DNA of 5,598 nucleotides from Desulfobacteraceae bacterium (GTDB lineage Bacteria > Desulfobacterota > Desulfobacteria > Desulfobacterales > Desulfobacteraceae), in assembly GCA_015486915.1 (NCBI GenBank), contig WFQS01000006.1:1-5598 (forward strand). The letters are read 5' to 3'. Position numbers and translations under genes: made by a program. Positions 5,492 to 5,598 of the stretch are shown here, piece after piece (the stretch's first letter is position 1; each line of letters opens with the position of its first letter). The notes below the pieces were generated by a model that did no database searches, was not told the DNA's origin, and saw nothing but the letters and a program-made list of their open reading frames with translations.

Positions 5492-5598
5492 ATGAGCCTT
5501 TGGGCTGAATCATTATCAAACTCTTGCTTGAGTGCCAGCAATAAAACAGTACAAATTCAAGAAACACTACGACATCTTTCTATGCCGGTGCCACTCTC
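5492..5598 (+). CDS. Start of an unidentified gene, runs off the window
   Basis: An ATG at 5492 has a strong AGGAG 6 bases upstream (5481-5485), and the frame stays open for 35 codons to the window edge. The sequence begins MSLWAESLSNSCLSASNK and contains QIQETLRHLSMPVPL. I do not recognise the protein. The frame is closed upstream by the TAG in the CTATAG palindrome at the transposon border, so the start cannot lie inside the element. It could be a host gene whose leader was hit by the insertion, or the first gene of a neighbouring mobile element. It could also be read as out-of-place integrase sequence, since joining it to the left fragment without CTATAG gives TGLRSKE, but what follows is not integrase-like. 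Confidence 0.4.
   Translation, partial: MSLWAESLSNSCLSASNKTVQIQETLRHLSMPVPL

Overview
The window holds one apparently complete transposon of the IS21 type, about 5.24 kb long (roughly 227-5470), with short pieces of host or older mobile DNA on both sides. The DNA is visibly A+T-rich. Bacterial start contexts (good Shine-Dalgarno sites, TTG and ATG starts) and tightly packed genes point to a bacterium. The style of the proteins recalls elements from anaerobic Desulfobacterota, but that is only an impression and no taxonomic marker gene is present.

Layout. Bases 2-226 (+ strand) are the middle of a tyrosine recombinase (integrase) gene that stops just after its first catalytic box. The left end of the transposon follows, with two copies of an 18-bp repeat spaced 24 bp apart. 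The mirror image of this end closes the element at 5428-5470. The palindrome CTATAG lies just outside both ends and could be a target duplication or the outermost part of the inverted repeat. From 5492 a new open frame with a good ribosome binding site runs off the window on the + strand.

All five genes inside the element are on the minus strand. In transcription order they are: a 243-aa zinc-ribbon protein resembling DUF6431 proteins; a 227-bp non-coding gap; a 300-aa ParB-like DNA-binding protein; a 493-aa IstA-type DDE transposase; a 245-aa IstB-type AAA+ helper ATPase; and a 290-aa DUF3991/Toprim primase-like protein. The last four form one compact unit: ParB-like and IstA overlap by 23 bp, IstA and IstB are 2 bp apart, and IstB and the Toprim gene overlap by 14 bp.

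IstA and IstB are the expected IS21 core: IstA cuts and joins DNA, and IstB loads on target DNA with ATP. The unusual part is that three further genes sit inside the same element, two of them locked into the transposase operon by overlaps. By analogy with Tn7-like systems (DDE transposase plus AAA+ protein plus target selector), the ParB-like and zinc-ribbon proteins could be regulators or target selectors, and the Toprim protein could act in DNA processing or replication of an intermediate. These roles are inference; the sequence shows only the domains and the gene arrangement.
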